DNA from: CATQHW01 sp965215345
GTDB lineage: Bacteria > Spirochaetota > Spirochaetia > SZUA-6 > Bin103
Assembly: GCA_965215345.1 (NCBI GenBank)
Contig: CBDCDL010000002.1
Span: 2,852,001-2,916,000, forward strand
DNA: 64,000 nucleotides
Reading direction: 5' to 3'
Within the stretch, counting starts at the first letter, position 1. Each line of letters starts with the position of its first letter. Below the pieces are notes generated by a model. The model made no database searches, was not told where the DNA came from, and was given only the letters and a program-made list of their open reading frames with translations. Shown piece after piece: positions 1-9,097 of this stretch. A program made the translations under genes and the position numbers.

Positions 1-2
1 GC

Positions 3-158
3 GGCCTGCGGGACTGGAACCGGCGCTCCGCCTCGGAGCAGCCGCTCGACAGACTGACGTTCGCCAATCCGCTCAACGTGTCGCAGACCGACCACTACAA
101 GGAGGTCGCCAGGCGGCGTGCCGTCTGGGACGAGCTCACGGGCGCGGCGTCGCCGTGA
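3..158 (+). CDS. C-terminal end of an unidentified protein (partial)
   Basis: An open frame enters from the left edge and ends at TGA 156-158, giving 51 residues rich in Arg, Asp and Glu with the segment LDRLTFANPLNVSQTDHYKE. The stop overlaps the GTG start of the next gene by GTGA, the usual operon junction in this genome, so I take it as real coding sequence co-transcribed with the protease. I do not recognise the family from this tail. Confidence 0.55.
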   Translation, partial: GLRDWNRRSASEQPLDRLTFANPLNVSQTDHYKEVARRRAVWDELTGAASP

Positions 159-1351
159 GCGGCACCGGCGGCGTTCGCGCCGGGCGCCTGCTGGGCGCGG
201 CCGCCGCGGCGGCCGTGCTGACGTTCGCCGGGCTCGGCCTGGGTTTGCTGATCGGTCACGCGCAACGCGCGCCGGCAGAGCCTCGCGGCCCGCAGCCGTG
301 GGCGGCTTCCGCTCCGGCGCAGCCGGTGCAGTGGACGGAAGGCGTCAGCGGCGGGCGCTACTACTCGGCCGACGAGCGCAACAACATCGCCATCTACGAC
401 GCCCTCAACGAGGGGGTCGTCAACGTCTCGGCCGAGGGCAGCGTGGTCTTCCGCTATCGCCCCATTCCCCGCTCCGACTCGGGCTCCGGCGTGATCATCG
501 ACGCCGACGGCCACGTGCTGACCAGCCACCACGTGATCAGGAACGCCACCCGCCTGACGGTCACGCTCTGGGACGGCAGCGAGCACGACGCGGCGCTCGT
601 CGGCGCCGATCCGGAGAACGACCTGGCGGTGATCCGCTTCGACCCCGGCGACATGCCGCTGACGGTCATCCCGTTCGGGAACTCCACCGACCTGCTCGTC
701 GGGCAGAAGGTGCTGGCGATCGGCAACCCGTTCGGCCAGGACCGGTCGCTGACCACCGGCATCGTCTCCGGACTGGGCCGGCCGGTGGAGACGGACGACG
801 GCCGCATCATCCAGAAGATGATCCAGACCGACGCCTCCATCAATCCCGGCAACTCCGGCGGGCCGCTGCTGGACGCCGGCGGCCTCATGATCGGCATCAA
901 CACCATGATCTTCTCGCCCACCGGCGCCTCGGTCGGCATCGGCTTCGCCGTGCCGGTCGCCACCGCTCGCCGCGTGCTGCCCGAGCTCCTGGAGAGCGGT
1001 ACGGTGCGGCGCGGCTGGATAGACATCCGGGTCGTGCCGATCTCGGCGCGCCTGGCGCGGGTGCTGGACCTGACGCGCCGTGACGGGTTGCTGGTGCACG
1101 TGGTCGAGCCAGACTCGCCCGCGGCGCGGGCCGGCCTGCGCGGCGGCACCAACCCGGTGCGCTGGAACCGGGGGGTGTTCTATGCCGGCGGCGACATCAT
1201 CGTCGAGGTGGACGGTCACCAGGTCAGCGGCTATCGCGAGTTGCTGGCCGCGCTGGAGGACAACAAGCCGGGCGACGTGGTGACGGTGGTCGTTGAGCGC
1301 AACGGCCGCCTGCGGGAGCTGTCGGTCACCTTGAGTGAACGAACCCGGTGA
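155..1351 (+). CDS. HtrA/DegS-like trypsin-type serine protease with one PDZ domain
   Basis: Envelope quality-control protease of 398 residues. An N-terminal hydrophobic segment (about residues 12-34) without a clear cleavage site suggests a membrane-anchored enzyme facing the periplasm. The chymotrypsin-fold domain carries the complete triad: His126 in TSHHV, Asp156 in ENDLAV and Ser234 in GNSGG. A single PDZ domain follows (about 275-395), the DegS arrangement rather than the two-PDZ DegP one. The GTG start overlaps the previous stop as GTGA. It leads a same-strand run into uvrB. It could be a general DegP/DegQ-type protease; substrate and signal are not visible. Confidence 0.9.
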   Translation: MSGTGGVRAGRLLGAAAAAAVLTFAGLGLGLLIGHAQRAPAEPRGPQPWAASAPAQPVQWTEGVSGGRYYSADERNNIAIYDALNEGVVNVSAEGSVVFRYRPIPRSDSGSGVIIDADGHVLTSHHVIRNATRLTVTLWDGSEHDAALVGADPENDLAVIRFDPGDMPLTVIPFGNSTDLLVGQKVLAIGNPFGQDRSLTTGIVSGLGRPVETDDGRIIQKMIQTDASINPGNSGGPLLDAGGLMIGINTMIFSPTGASVGIGFAVPVATARRVLPELLESGTVRRGWIDIRVVPISARLARVLDLTRRDGLLVHVVEPDSPAARAGLRGGTNPVRWNRGVFYAGGDIIVEVDGHQVSGYRELLAALEDNKPGDVVTVVVERNGRLRELSVTLSERTR

Positions 1352-1385
1352 CTCACGGCCCCTGCCACGAGCGGGACCCGGCTCC

Positions 1386-3452
1386 GTGACCCGGTTCGCC
1401 GTCCACGCGCCGTTCCAGCCGGCCGGCGACCAGCAGCAGGCGACCGCCGCCATCGTCGCCGGGCTGTCCGGCGACAGCCGCTTCCACACCCTCAAGGGCG
1501 TCACCGGTTCGGGCAAGACCTTCACGATGGCCAAGATCGTGGAGGCGCTGCAGCGGCCGACGCTGGTCCTGTCGCACAACAAGACGCTGGCCGCGCAGCT
1601 CTTCCGCGAGTTCAAGGACTTCTTTCCCGAGAACGCGGTCGAGTACTTCGTGTCCTACTACGACTACTACCAGCCGGAGGCGTACGTCGCCTCCCGCGAC
1701 CTCTACATCGAGAAGGATGCGTCGATCAACGACGAGATCGAGCGCATGCGCCTGTCGGCCACCACCTCGCTGGTCGAGCGGCGCGACACGATCGTGGTGG
1801 CCACGGTGTCGTGCATCTACGGACTGGGCAACCCGCGCGACTTTCGCGAGATGCGCCTGCAGGTGCGGTTGGGCGACACCTGCGACCTGCGCGGGTTGCT
1901 GCGCGACCTGGTGGCCGTGCAGTACGAGCGTAATGACGCCGTGCTGGCCCCCTCCACGTTCCGGGTGCGCGGCGACGTCCTGGAGATCTTTCCCTCCTAC
2001 TCCGAGCAGGCGATCCGCATCGAGTTCTTCGGCGACGAGGTGGAGCGCATCCGCCAAGTCGATCCGCTGAACGGCACCGCGCTCGGCGAGCTGGACTATT
2101 GCGCCATCTATCCGGCCAAGCACTTCGTCACGCCGCAGGAGCGCATCCGCGCCGCGACCGCGCAGATCCGCGAGGAGCTGCAGGAGCGGCTGGCCGAGCT
2201 GCGCGCCGCCGAACGCATGGTGGAAGCGCAACGGCTCTCGACCCGCACCGAGTACGACCTGGAGATGCTGCAGGAGATGGGCTACTGCCCCGGCATCGAG
2301 AACTACTCCCGGCACCTCAGCGGCCGCGAGGCCGGCGAGCGTCCGGGCGTCCTGATCGACTTTCTGCCCGAGGGCTTCCTGACCATCGTCGACGAGTCGC
2401 ACGTGACGTTGCCGCAGCTCCGCGGCATGTTCGAGGGGGACCGCTCGCGCAAGCAGGCGCTGGTCGAGCACGGTTTCCGCCTGCCGTCGGCGCTCGACAA
2501 CCGCCCCCTCACCTACGACGAGTTCGAGGCGCTGGTGGGCCGCGTGCTGTTCGTGTCCGCCACTCCGGGGCCCCTGGAGCTGAAGCTCTCCGACCGCGTG
2601 GCCGAGCAGGTCATCCGGCCGACCGGGCTGCTCGATCCCGAGATCCACGTCCGGCCGAGCGAGGGCCAGATCGACGACCTGTACGGGGAGATCCGCGCGC
2701 GCGTCGACGGGGGCGAGCGCTGCCTGGTAACGACCCTCACCAAGCGCATGTCGGAGGACCTGTCCTCCTACCTGGCGGAGATCGGACTGCGCGTGCGGTA
2801 TCTCCACTCCGAGGTGGAGACGGTGGAGCGGGTGGAACTGCTGCGCGACCTGCGCGCCGGCGAGTACGACGTGCTGGTCGGCGTGAACCTGCTGCGCGAG
2901 GGGCTGGACCTTCCCGAGGTGTCTCTGATCGCCATCCTGGACGCCGACAAGATCGGGTTCCTGCGCTCGGCGACCTCGCTGATCCAGATCATCGGCCGCG
3001 CCGCCCGCCACGTGAACGGCACCGTGTTGATGTACGCCGACGCCGAGTCCGACGCGATGCGGGAGGCGATCGCGGAGACCGAGCGGCGCCGCGCGATCCA
3101 GATGGATCACAATCGCCGCCACGGCATCACGCCGACCAGCGTCAAGAAGGAGGTCCGGCAGCTCCTGGTGCGCAAGTCGGAAGAGAAACGGGATGCCGCC
3201 GCGCGCGACCTGGAGGTCCATCGGGGCGAGTACGACGTGGAGGTTCCGGAGCAGCGGGACGACCTGATCCGGACGCTGGAGCGGGAGATGCTGAAGCTGG
3301 CCGAGGAGCTGGAGTTCGAACGGGCCGCCGTGCTGCGCGACGAGATCGAACGCCTCAAGGACGATGGATCGGCGGGGCAGCGGCAGGCGGAGGCGGCGGG
3401 CGCGGGGCGCGCCGCCTCCGGCGGGCGCCGACGCCGCCGGTCGCGACGGTGA
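1386..3452 (+). CDS. uvrB: Excinuclease ABC subunit B
   Basis: DNA damage-recognition helicase of nucleotide excision repair, working with UvrA and UvrC in the cytosol. With the GTG start at 1386 it has 688 residues and the distance to the conserved PAGDQ motif matches other UvrB proteins; an upstream GTG at 1335 would overlap the protease gene and add 17 atypical residues. Visible features are Walker A GVTGSGKT (about 38-45), the beta-hairpin YYDYYQPEAY (about 91-100) that clamps DNA, the Walker B box with DESH, helicase C-terminal motifs, and a C-terminal UVR helix pair (LEREMLKLAEELEFERAA). Full length and intact. Confidence 0.97.
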   Translation: MTRFAVHAPFQPAGDQQQATAAIVAGLSGDSRFHTLKGVTGSGKTFTMAKIVEALQRPTLVLSHNKTLAAQLFREFKDFFPENAVEYFVSYYDYYQPEAYVASRDLYIEKDASINDEIERMRLSATTSLVERRDTIVVATVSCIYGLGNPRDFREMRLQVRLGDTCDLRGLLRDLVAVQYERNDAVLAPSTFRVRGDVLEIFPSYSEQAIRIEFFGDEVERIRQVDPLNGTALGELDYCAIYPAKHFVTPQERIRAATAQIREELQERLAELRAAERMVEAQRLSTRTEYDLEMLQEMGYCPGIENYSRHLSGREAGERPGVLIDFLPEGFLTIVDESHVTLPQLRGMFEGDRSRKQALVEHGFRLPSALDNRPLTYDEFEALVGRVLFVSATPGPLELKLSDRVAEQVIRPTGLLDPEIHVRPSEGQIDDLYGEIRARVDGGERCLVTTLTKRMSEDLSSYLAEIGLRVRYLHSEVETVERVELLRDLRAGEYDVLVGVNLLREGLDLPEVSLIAILDADKIGFLRSATSLIQIIGRAARHVNGTVLMYADAESDAMREAIAETERRRAIQMDHNRRHGITPTSVKKEVRQLLVRKSEEKRDAAARDLEVHRGEYDVEVPEQRDDLIRTLEREMLKLAEELEFERAAVLRDEIERLKDDGSAGQRQAEAAGAGRAASGGRRRRRSRR

Positions 3453-3454
3453 GG

Positions 3455-3850
3455 ATGCGCCGCGCGGGCGTGGCGGCGTTGCTGTTGTCTCTGACCCTGG
3501 GGCTCGGCGCGTGCGGATCGCCGAAGATCGAGCCGGCGCTGGTGCTGCCGCCGACGCCGGTGCTCGCGATGTCCACCCGATGGGCGGTGGTCGACGTGGA
3601 CGGCCTGCGGCTGCGGGAAAAGCCGGATCAGACCGGCCGCATCCTGCTGTCGCTGACGGAGGGAGCCCGCGTGGAGATCCTCGCGCGGACGCCCGATGCG
3701 ATGGAGATCGACGGGCAGACCGATTACTGGTACCAGGTCAACCACAACGGCCTGCGCGGCTGGACGTTCGGGGCGTTCCTCATCGAGGTGCCCGCCCTCA
3801 CCGAAGGGAATGCGCACGCGGAGACGGGCTCTGCCGGAAGCGATCGTTGA
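3455..3850 (+). CDS. Small SH3-domain lipoprotein
   Basis: A 131-residue protein with a lipoprotein signal peptide: basic start, hydrophobic core and lipobox LGAC with Cys20. After a short Pro-rich linker comes one bacterial SH3 (SH3b) domain with the typical GLRLREKP, EGARVEIL and GLRGWTFGAFL elements. Such domains bind peptidoglycan peptides or protein partners. It begins 2 bases after the uvrB stop and its stop TGA overlaps the TTG start of the next gene, so it is cotranscribed with both. The exact partner is unknown. Confidence 0.8.
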   Translation: MRRAGVAALLLSLTLGLGACGSPKIEPALVLPPTPVLAMSTRWAVVDVDGLRLREKPDQTGRILLSLTEGARVEILARTPDAMEIDGQTDYWYQVNHNGLRGWTFGAFLIEVPALTEGNAHAETGSAGSDR

Positions 3851-5397
3851 ACATTCCGTTCGATGAGGTCGTCGCCTGGCTTCGCATCTGGGCGGTGCCG
3901 CCGCTCATGGGTGCGGCCATCGGCTACGCGACGAACTTCGTGGCGATCAAGATGCTCTTTCGACCGCTGACCCGCAAGCGCGTCCTCGGTATCCCGGTGC
4001 CGCTGACGCCGGGCGTGATCCCGCGTCAGCGGGGCCAGCTCGCGCGGAGCATCGCCAGCGTGGTGTCGCGCGAGCTACTCACGCCGGACGCGATCCGCGA
4101 TCATCTGAAACGGCCCGAGTTCACCGCGCACCTGCGCGATCGGCTTGCGTCGCTCTCAGGTGAGCTGCTCGCCAAGCCGGTGCGGGAACTGGCGGGCGCG
4201 ATGCAGGGCGCTCGGCCGCAGATCGAGCAGGGGCTGGCGGCGTTGCTGCACCGGCTGTTCGGCTCGCGCGGCTTCATCTACGCGCTGCGGGGGCTGGTCG
4301 GGCGTGCGGTGGAGAGCGCCGGCGGCCGACGCCTGAGCGAGGTGGCGGATGACCTTGCGTTGTCGGCTTTCGTGAGCGGTCGCCTTGTCCCGCGGCTGAC
4401 CGAGCCGGAGATCGGACGGCAGATCGGCCGCGCGGTCTCAGGCGTCGCCGAGCGGCCGCAGGCGACGGTGGGCGATCTGCTGCCGCCGGCCGTCGCGGAG
4501 CGTGTGGCCGCCATGCTGCCGGAGATCGTGCCGTCGCTGATGCGCGAGCTGGTCCGATGGTTGCGGCGGCCCGCCATGCGCGGCGAGCTGGAGACGCGCG
4601 GGAGGCTGCTGCTGCGCGACATGCTGGATCGGCTCAACCTGATGCAGAAGCTGTTCATCGGGGCCGCGCAGTACGACCGAACGCTCGCCGAACGCATGCC
4701 GGAGTTCGTCGACGATGCGCTGCGCCAACTGGAGCATACCGCCGACGACCCGGAGGTGGTGGCGCACATGCAGGAGGCGCTCCGGGAGTGGCTGGCTTCG
4801 GCCCGCGAGCGGCCCCTGGCCGAGGTCCTGCCGGACGCGGCCGAGCAGCAGATCGGCGAGCTGTGGGGGGCCGCGGCCGCAGGACCGATCGCCGCGCTGA
4901 TCGACGCCGTGTTGCAGCGGTTCCTGGAGGAGCACGGACAGACGCCGGTCGCCGAGCTCGCGGCCCGCTTCCTCGGCGTGTCGGCGAGCGATACGGTGGA
5001 CGAGATCTCGCAGCGGTTGCTGCGCTACCTGTCCGACGAGCGGACCGCCCGGTCGGTCGCTGCGCAGATCGCCGCCGCCGTCGAGCGGCTGGCCGACTCC
5101 GGGGACATGACGTGCGCGGAGTTGCTTGCCCTCGACGCGGGCGCCAAGGCCGCCCTGGACGATGCCGTCGCCGCCCGGGCCAAGCGCCTGCTGGTGGAGC
5201 AGGTGCCGGTGATGGTGGCCGCGCTGGACGTGGAGCGGCTGGTGATCGACCGGATCGACCGCCTGAAGGTGCGCGACGTGGAGCGCATCCTGCTGACCGT
5301 CATCGACAAGCACCTGAAGTGGATCAACCTGTTCGGTGCGCTGATCGGATCGCTGATCGGGCTGTCGCAGTTAGCTCTGCGCGGCGCCGGCTTCTGA
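3847..5397 (+). CDS. DUF445 family membrane protein
   Basis: A 516-residue protein of the DUF445 (YheB/YjiN-like) family. The hallmark is an N-terminal membrane segment with PLMGAAIGYATNFVAIKMLF followed by RPLTRKR and TPGVIPRQRGQLA. A long helical middle and a second membrane segment at the C-terminus (INLFGALIGSLIGL) complete the family layout. The molecular role is not established. I chose the TTG start at 3847 because it overlaps the preceding stop as TTGA and keeps the first transmembrane segment; the next ATG would cut into it. Its 3' end overlaps a convergent gene by 27 bases. Confidence 0.82.
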   Translation: MNIPFDEVVAWLRIWAVPPLMGAAIGYATNFVAIKMLFRPLTRKRVLGIPVPLTPGVIPRQRGQLARSIASVVSRELLTPDAIRDHLKRPEFTAHLRDRLASLSGELLAKPVRELAGAMQGARPQIEQGLAALLHRLFGSRGFIYALRGLVGRAVESAGGRRLSEVADDLALSAFVSGRLVPRLTEPEIGRQIGRAVSGVAERPQATVGDLLPPAVAERVAAMLPEIVPSLMRELVRWLRRPAMRGELETRGRLLLRDMLDRLNLMQKLFIGAAQYDRTLAERMPEFVDDALRQLEHTADDPEVVAHMQEALREWLASARERPLAEVLPDAAEQQIGELWGAAAAGPIAALIDAVLQRFLEEHGQTPVAELAARFLGVSASDTVDEISQRLLRYLSDERTARSVAAQIAAAVERLADSGDMTCAELLALDAGAKAALDDAVAARAKRLLVEQVPVMVAALDVERLVIDRIDRLKVRDVERILLTVIDKHLKWINLFGALIGSLIGLSQLALRGAGF

Positions 5398-6273
5398 GCC
5401 GGTGCCGCTCCCCGGCCGGGCGACGGCGGCCGCTCTGGCGACGATCCAGTTCTGCATGGCGGCCAGGCGGCTGCGCAGCGATGCCTCCACGAAGCGCTCC
5501 AGGACGTTCGGCGCCTGCGCGGCCACCAGTCCGTACACCGTCCACGCCCCGGTGCCGCCGGTTTGCGGGTCCGCGGCGGGCTGCCCGGTACCGGACGAAC
5601 CTGCGGGGGCGATCAGCAGCGCGATCAGCAGCCGATCCGAGTCGATCAGACGGATCGTCAGGACGTTGAGCGGCAGCGGGTTGCTGACGATCAGCAGGAT
5701 GGCGTCGTCCGCTGTGCGGTACTCCAGCCGGTATGGCGCCCTGCCGAAGGAGGCGTCGTCGACCAGCGCGTACGCGACGCCGCGGCCGGCTGCCGGGACC
5801 GGGTCGGCCATGACGGCGCCGTGGGGGTCGATGGCATGCGCGGTCTTGAACAACACCCGCTCGCCCCGGTGCAGGACCGAGAAATACCGGATGCCCTGCA
5901 GGGTGCTTATCGCGTGCAGCGCCTCGTACAGGTCGGCGGTCGTGGCGCCGTTGGCCGGCAACTCGCCACGGGTCTCGAACGCATGGCTGGGGAGGAGCGC
6001 GGCGAACCGTTCGTGCACTTCCCGGCCGAGCGCCGTGTCGGCCGGCATGCAGGCGAGCGCTCCATCCGCGCGCTGCACGGCGGGGAACTCCGGTCGGTCG
6101 TCGGCGACCATCCGGCCCGAGGGGAGACACGCCGGGGTCGGGTCCGCCCCGATGACGGCCGGCAGCAGCAGGCACAGCGCCGCGGCCAGCGGGACGCGGC
6201 GCGGGCGGCGGTGAGGGAGCGCGCGATGCCGGCCGCGACGGTAGCGCTGGCCGGCGGCGGCACCGCCGGGCAC
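5371..6273 (-). CDS. Secreted protein of unknown function
   Basis: Minus-strand frame whose product has a hydrophobic export signal (VPLAAALCLLLPAVIGAD) and about 260 further residues including RGELPANGATTADLYEALHA and a YRLEYRTADDAILLIVSNP stretch. Codon usage matches its neighbours. No catalytic motif is seen. The start is uncertain: there is no ATG, GTG or TTG close to the signal peptide, and the nearest in-frame candidate is GTG at 6273, which places an Arg-rich leader before the hydrophobic core and overlaps murG by 48 bases. It may belong to a lineage-specific exported family; I cannot name it with confidence. Confidence 0.6.
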   Translation of the reverse strand: MPGGAAAGQRYRRGRHRALPHRRPRRVPLAAALCLLLPAVIGADPTPACLPSGRMVADDRPEFPAVQRADGALACMPADTALGREVHERFAALLPSHAFETRGELPANGATTADLYEALHAISTLQGIRYFSVLHRGERVLFKTAHAIDPHGAVMADPVPAAGRGVAYALVDDASFGRAPYRLEYRTADDAILLIVSNPLPLNVLTIRLIDSDRLLIALLIAPAGSSGTGQPAADPQTGGTGAWTVYGLVAAQAPNVLERFVEASLRSRLAAMQNWIVARAAAVARPGSGTGSEAGAAQS

Positions 6274-7323
6274 GTCAATCCCGGCCTGGAGGTGGCGCGG
6301 ATGCTGCGCGCGCACGGCCTGCGCGTGTTCTGGCTCGGCACCCACGGCGCCCTGGAGGCGCGCCTGGTGCGTGCGGCCGGCATCGAGTTCCATGCGCTCC
6401 CCGCGGGTAAGTTGCGACGGTATGCCTCGCTGCGCAACATCACCGACATCGGACGCACCGGCGCGGGCGTGCTGGGCGCGGTGCGGATCCTGCGCCGCGA
6501 GCGTGCCCGCGTGTTGTTCGCCAAGGGCGGCTTCGCCAGCGTGCCGCCGGCGGCGGCGGCGGCGCTGCTCGGCATCCCGGTCGTCACCCACGAGTCCGAC
6601 AGCACCGCCGGCCTGGCGACCAGGATCATCTCGCTGGTCGCCAAGCGCGTGCTGATGTCCTGGCCGTCGTCGGCGACCACGCTGCCGCGGCCGGCGCGGG
6701 CTCGATTCACCGGTCTGCCGGTGCGTGCGGCGATGCGTGCGGGCGACCCGGGGCGCGGGCGCCGGTATCTTGGGGTCGGAGACCGGATGCGGATCATGTT
6801 GGTGGTGGGAGGCAGCCTGGGCGCCGCCACGCTGAATCGCATGGTCGGCGAAGCGAGGGACGAATTGACCCGCGACTGGATGGTCGCGCATCAGACCGGC
6901 GGCCGGGACGGCGGGCAGGCCGTGGACGAGCCCGGCTACCGTGCGCGGCCGTATTTCGATGAGGAGTTTCCCGATCTGCTGGCAGCGGCGGACGCCGTCG
7001 TCAGCCGCGCCGGCGCGACCTCGCTCGCGGAGTTCGCGGCGACCGGGACCGCCGCCATGCTCGTGCCGCTGCCGCGTACGGCAAGCCGCGGCGAGCAGAT
7101 CGTCAACGCCCGCCTGCTGGCGGCCGCGGGCGCTGCCCTGGTACTGCAGCCCGGCGCGCAGACCGCGTCCGGGCTGGTGCGGTGCGCGCGCCGCCTGGCG
7201 GACGATCGGCTCCGCGCCCGCATGTCCGCCGCGATACGCTCGCTGGATCGGCCGCATGCCACGGCCGCGGTCGTGCAGCACACGCTGCGCGCGGCCGGGC
7301 TGGAACCGACGGTACCCGGGTGA
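6226..7323 (+). CDS. murG: UDP-N-acetylglucosamine transferase of peptidoglycan synthesis
   Basis: Transfers GlcNAc onto lipid I to make lipid II on the cytoplasmic face of the inner membrane. The 365-residue length is normal. Motifs are the N-terminal glycine loop ALAGGGTAGHVNPGLEVA, FAKGGFASVPPAAAA with THESDS, the second Rossmann start VVGGSLGAATLN and the UDP-GlcNAc site SRAGATSLAEF. The ATG at 6226 has GGGAG about 8 bases upstream. It lies outside a classical division and cell wall cluster, between unrelated housekeeping genes, and its 5' end may overlap a divergent gene. Confidence 0.95.
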   Translation: MPAATVALAGGGTAGHVNPGLEVARMLRAHGLRVFWLGTHGALEARLVRAAGIEFHALPAGKLRRYASLRNITDIGRTGAGVLGAVRILRRERARVLFAKGGFASVPPAAAAALLGIPVVTHESDSTAGLATRIISLVAKRVLMSWPSSATTLPRPARARFTGLPVRAAMRAGDPGRGRRYLGVGDRMRIMLVVGGSLGAATLNRMVGEARDELTRDWMVAHQTGGRDGGQAVDEPGYRARPYFDEEFPDLLAAADAVVSRAGATSLAEFAATGTAAMLVPLPRTASRGEQIVNARLLAAAGAALVLQPGAQTASGLVRCARRLADDRLRARMSAAIRSLDRPHATAAVVQHTLRAAGLEPTVPG

Positions 7324-7377
7324 CCGACCGCGAGCGACGGACCATGGACTGGTGGCGGATCGCGGAGCGATGAGGGG

Positions 7378-7941
7378 ATGACCGAGCTCATGGAGAACGT
7401 GCGCGATCAGATTCCGGTCTTCATGGACCGGATGGCCGTCGTCCTGGCCGGGCTGGGCACCCTCGACGTGGTGCTGATCGTGGTCACCCTGATCCTGGCG
7501 ATCCGCGCCGCGATTCGCGGCTTCGTGGCGGAGGCGTTCGGCGTCGCCGCGGTGGTCGCCGGCATCGCCATGGCCGCCATCCTGGTGGCGCCGGCCAGCG
7601 CCTACGTCGATGTCGCCACCGGCAGCGCGTCGTTCTGGAACAAGGTGGTCGCCTTCCTGGCGCTGTTCCTCATCACCTACCTGGTGCTCAAGCTCCTGGC
7701 GCACATCCTCCAGCGCGTGTCGCGGGCCCTGTACCTGCAATCGCTCGATCACCTGTTCGGCCTGGCGCTGGGCGTCGCCGAAGGGGCGGTGATCGGCGCA
7801 CTGGCGATCGCCGGGATGCACGCTCAGCCGTGGTTCCCGGAGGCCGCCGGCTTGCTGGAGGCGAGCGTGGCAGCGCAGTTCGCCGAGCAGACGCTCGGCA
7901 TCGGTCCGCCCTCGTTCGGGAGCGCAGCCGATGTTCGCTGA
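7378..7941 (+). CDS. CvpA family membrane protein
   Basis: A 187-residue protein with four predicted membrane helices, starting with LDVVLIVVTLILAIRAAIRGF, the arginine-bordered first helix typical of the CvpA (colicin V production) family. Family members act in envelope homeostasis; the mechanism is unclear. A GAGGGG run directly abuts the ATG at 7378, so the ATG at 7390 (MENVRDQ) is an alternative start. The 3' end overlaps holB by 11 bases, indicating translational coupling. Confidence 0.8.
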   Translation: MTELMENVRDQIPVFMDRMAVVLAGLGTLDVVLIVVTLILAIRAAIRGFVAEAFGVAAVVAGIAMAAILVAPASAYVDVATGSASFWNKVVAFLALFLITYLVLKLLAHILQRVSRALYLQSLDHLFGLALGVAEGAVIGALAIAGMHAQPWFPEAAGLLEASVAAQFAEQTLGIGPPSFGSAADVR

Positions 7942-9097
7942 CCTGATCGGCCACGCCGGCACCGCCGACCGCCTGCGCCGGGCGGTGCGGGAGGGAACGC
8001 TGGCGCCGGCCGTGCTGTTCGAAGGCCCGCCGGCGGCCGGCAAGCTGACCGCGGCGCTGGAGCTGGGGCGCGTGCTGAACTGCCGGTCGGACGGCGAGCC
8101 GGGCTGCCGCTGCCCCTCGTGCGGGAGCCACCGGGCGTGTCAGGACCCGCACGTCCTGCTGCTGGGAGGGCGCGACTTCGCCGCCGGGATCGCCGCCGCC
8201 TCGGCGGCGCTCGCCAGGTCCGACACGACCGCGACGCGGGAGCTGTTCGTGCGCTCGGTGCGCACCCTGACCCGCCGCTTCGACGAGCTGCTGTGGTCCG
8301 GCTCCGAGCCGCGGCTGCGACGGCTGCGCCCGCGCGTGGCGGAGCTGGAGGAGCGGCTTGGGGCGCTGCGCACCGACGGCACTGCGGAGGTGGCGGGCGA
8401 CCTGGCGCGCAGCGCGAACCTGGAGGCAGTGTCCGTGAACGCCGTGCGCGCGATCGAGACCTGGGCGCGGGTGGCGACGCCCGGCGTCAAGGTGATCATC
8501 GTGGAGGTGCGGCGCTGGCTGCCGGAGCCGGCCTCCAACGCCTTGCTGCGCACGGTGGAAGAGCCGCCGGCCCGCACGCACTTCATCTTCGCCGCGCCGT
8601 CGCCTCAGGCGTTGATCCCGACCCTGCTGTCGCGGCTGTCCCGTTACCGGTTCGCGGAGCGCACGGCGGCCGACCAGCGCCGCGTGATCGGAGAGGTGTT
8701 CGGCGACCCGGCCTCGGATGCGGCGTCGCTGGCCGAATACCTTGCCGGCCGGCGCGCGGCAGCCGCGTCAGCGGGCGGCGCAGCCGACCTGCGGCGCGCG
8801 GCGGCGCGGTTCTGCGATACTGCCTTGGCCGGCGGCGCGTGGGATGGCGCCGGCGTCGCCGTGCCGGCCGACCGTGAGGAGAGCTACGCGTTCCTGCAGT
8901 CCTGTGCCGAGCACCTGCGGTCCCTGCTCAGGTCGCCCGAGCGCGTCGCCGAGGTGCAGCGCATCGAACGCTGGTACCGATTTCTCGATGACGCGGCATG
9001 GAGGGTCAAGACCATGAACATGAACCCCGAGGTCACCGTCGCCGACCTGGCCCGCAGCATGGCCGCCGGCGGCCAGCCGCCGATGAGGCGCACATGA
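7931..9097 (+). CDS. holB: DNA polymerase III delta-prime-like clamp-loader subunit
   Basis: A 388-residue AAA+ protein of the replication clamp loader. It begins with the family FADLIGHAGTADRLRRAV, has a Walker A-like loop GPPAAGKL (32-39) in which the usual Ser/Thr after Lys is Leu, a zinc module with Cys51, Cys59, Cys61 and Cys64, and the helix NALLRTVEEPPARTHFIFA followed by LLSRLSRYRF, the SRC-like motif of clamp loaders. The altered Walker A fits a non-hydrolysing delta-prime subunit rather than DnaX. It overlaps the cvpA-like gene and ends in ATGA with the kinase gene. Confidence 0.85.
   Translation: MFADLIGHAGTADRLRRAVREGTLAPAVLFEGPPAAGKLTAALELGRVLNCRSDGEPGCRCPSCGSHRACQDPHVLLLGGRDFAAGIAAASAALARSDTTATRELFVRSVRTLTRRFDELLWSGSEPRLRRLRPRVAELEERLGALRTDGTAEVAGDLARSANLEAVSVNAVRAIETWARVATPGVKVIIVEVRRWLPEPASNALLRTVEEPPARTHFIFAAPSPQALIPTLLSRLSRYRFAERTAADQRRVIGEVFGDPASDAASLAEYLAGRRAAAASAGGAADLRRAAARFCDTALAGGAWDGAGVAVPADREESYAFLQSCAEHLRSLLRSPERVAEVQRIERWYRFLDDAAWRVKTMNMNPEVTVADLARSMAAGGQPPMRRT

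Noticed and set aside
118..1083. Long Arg-rich open frame over the protease gene
   Set aside because: It is an out-of-frame shadow with high-GC composition; the protease frame has all catalytic motifs.
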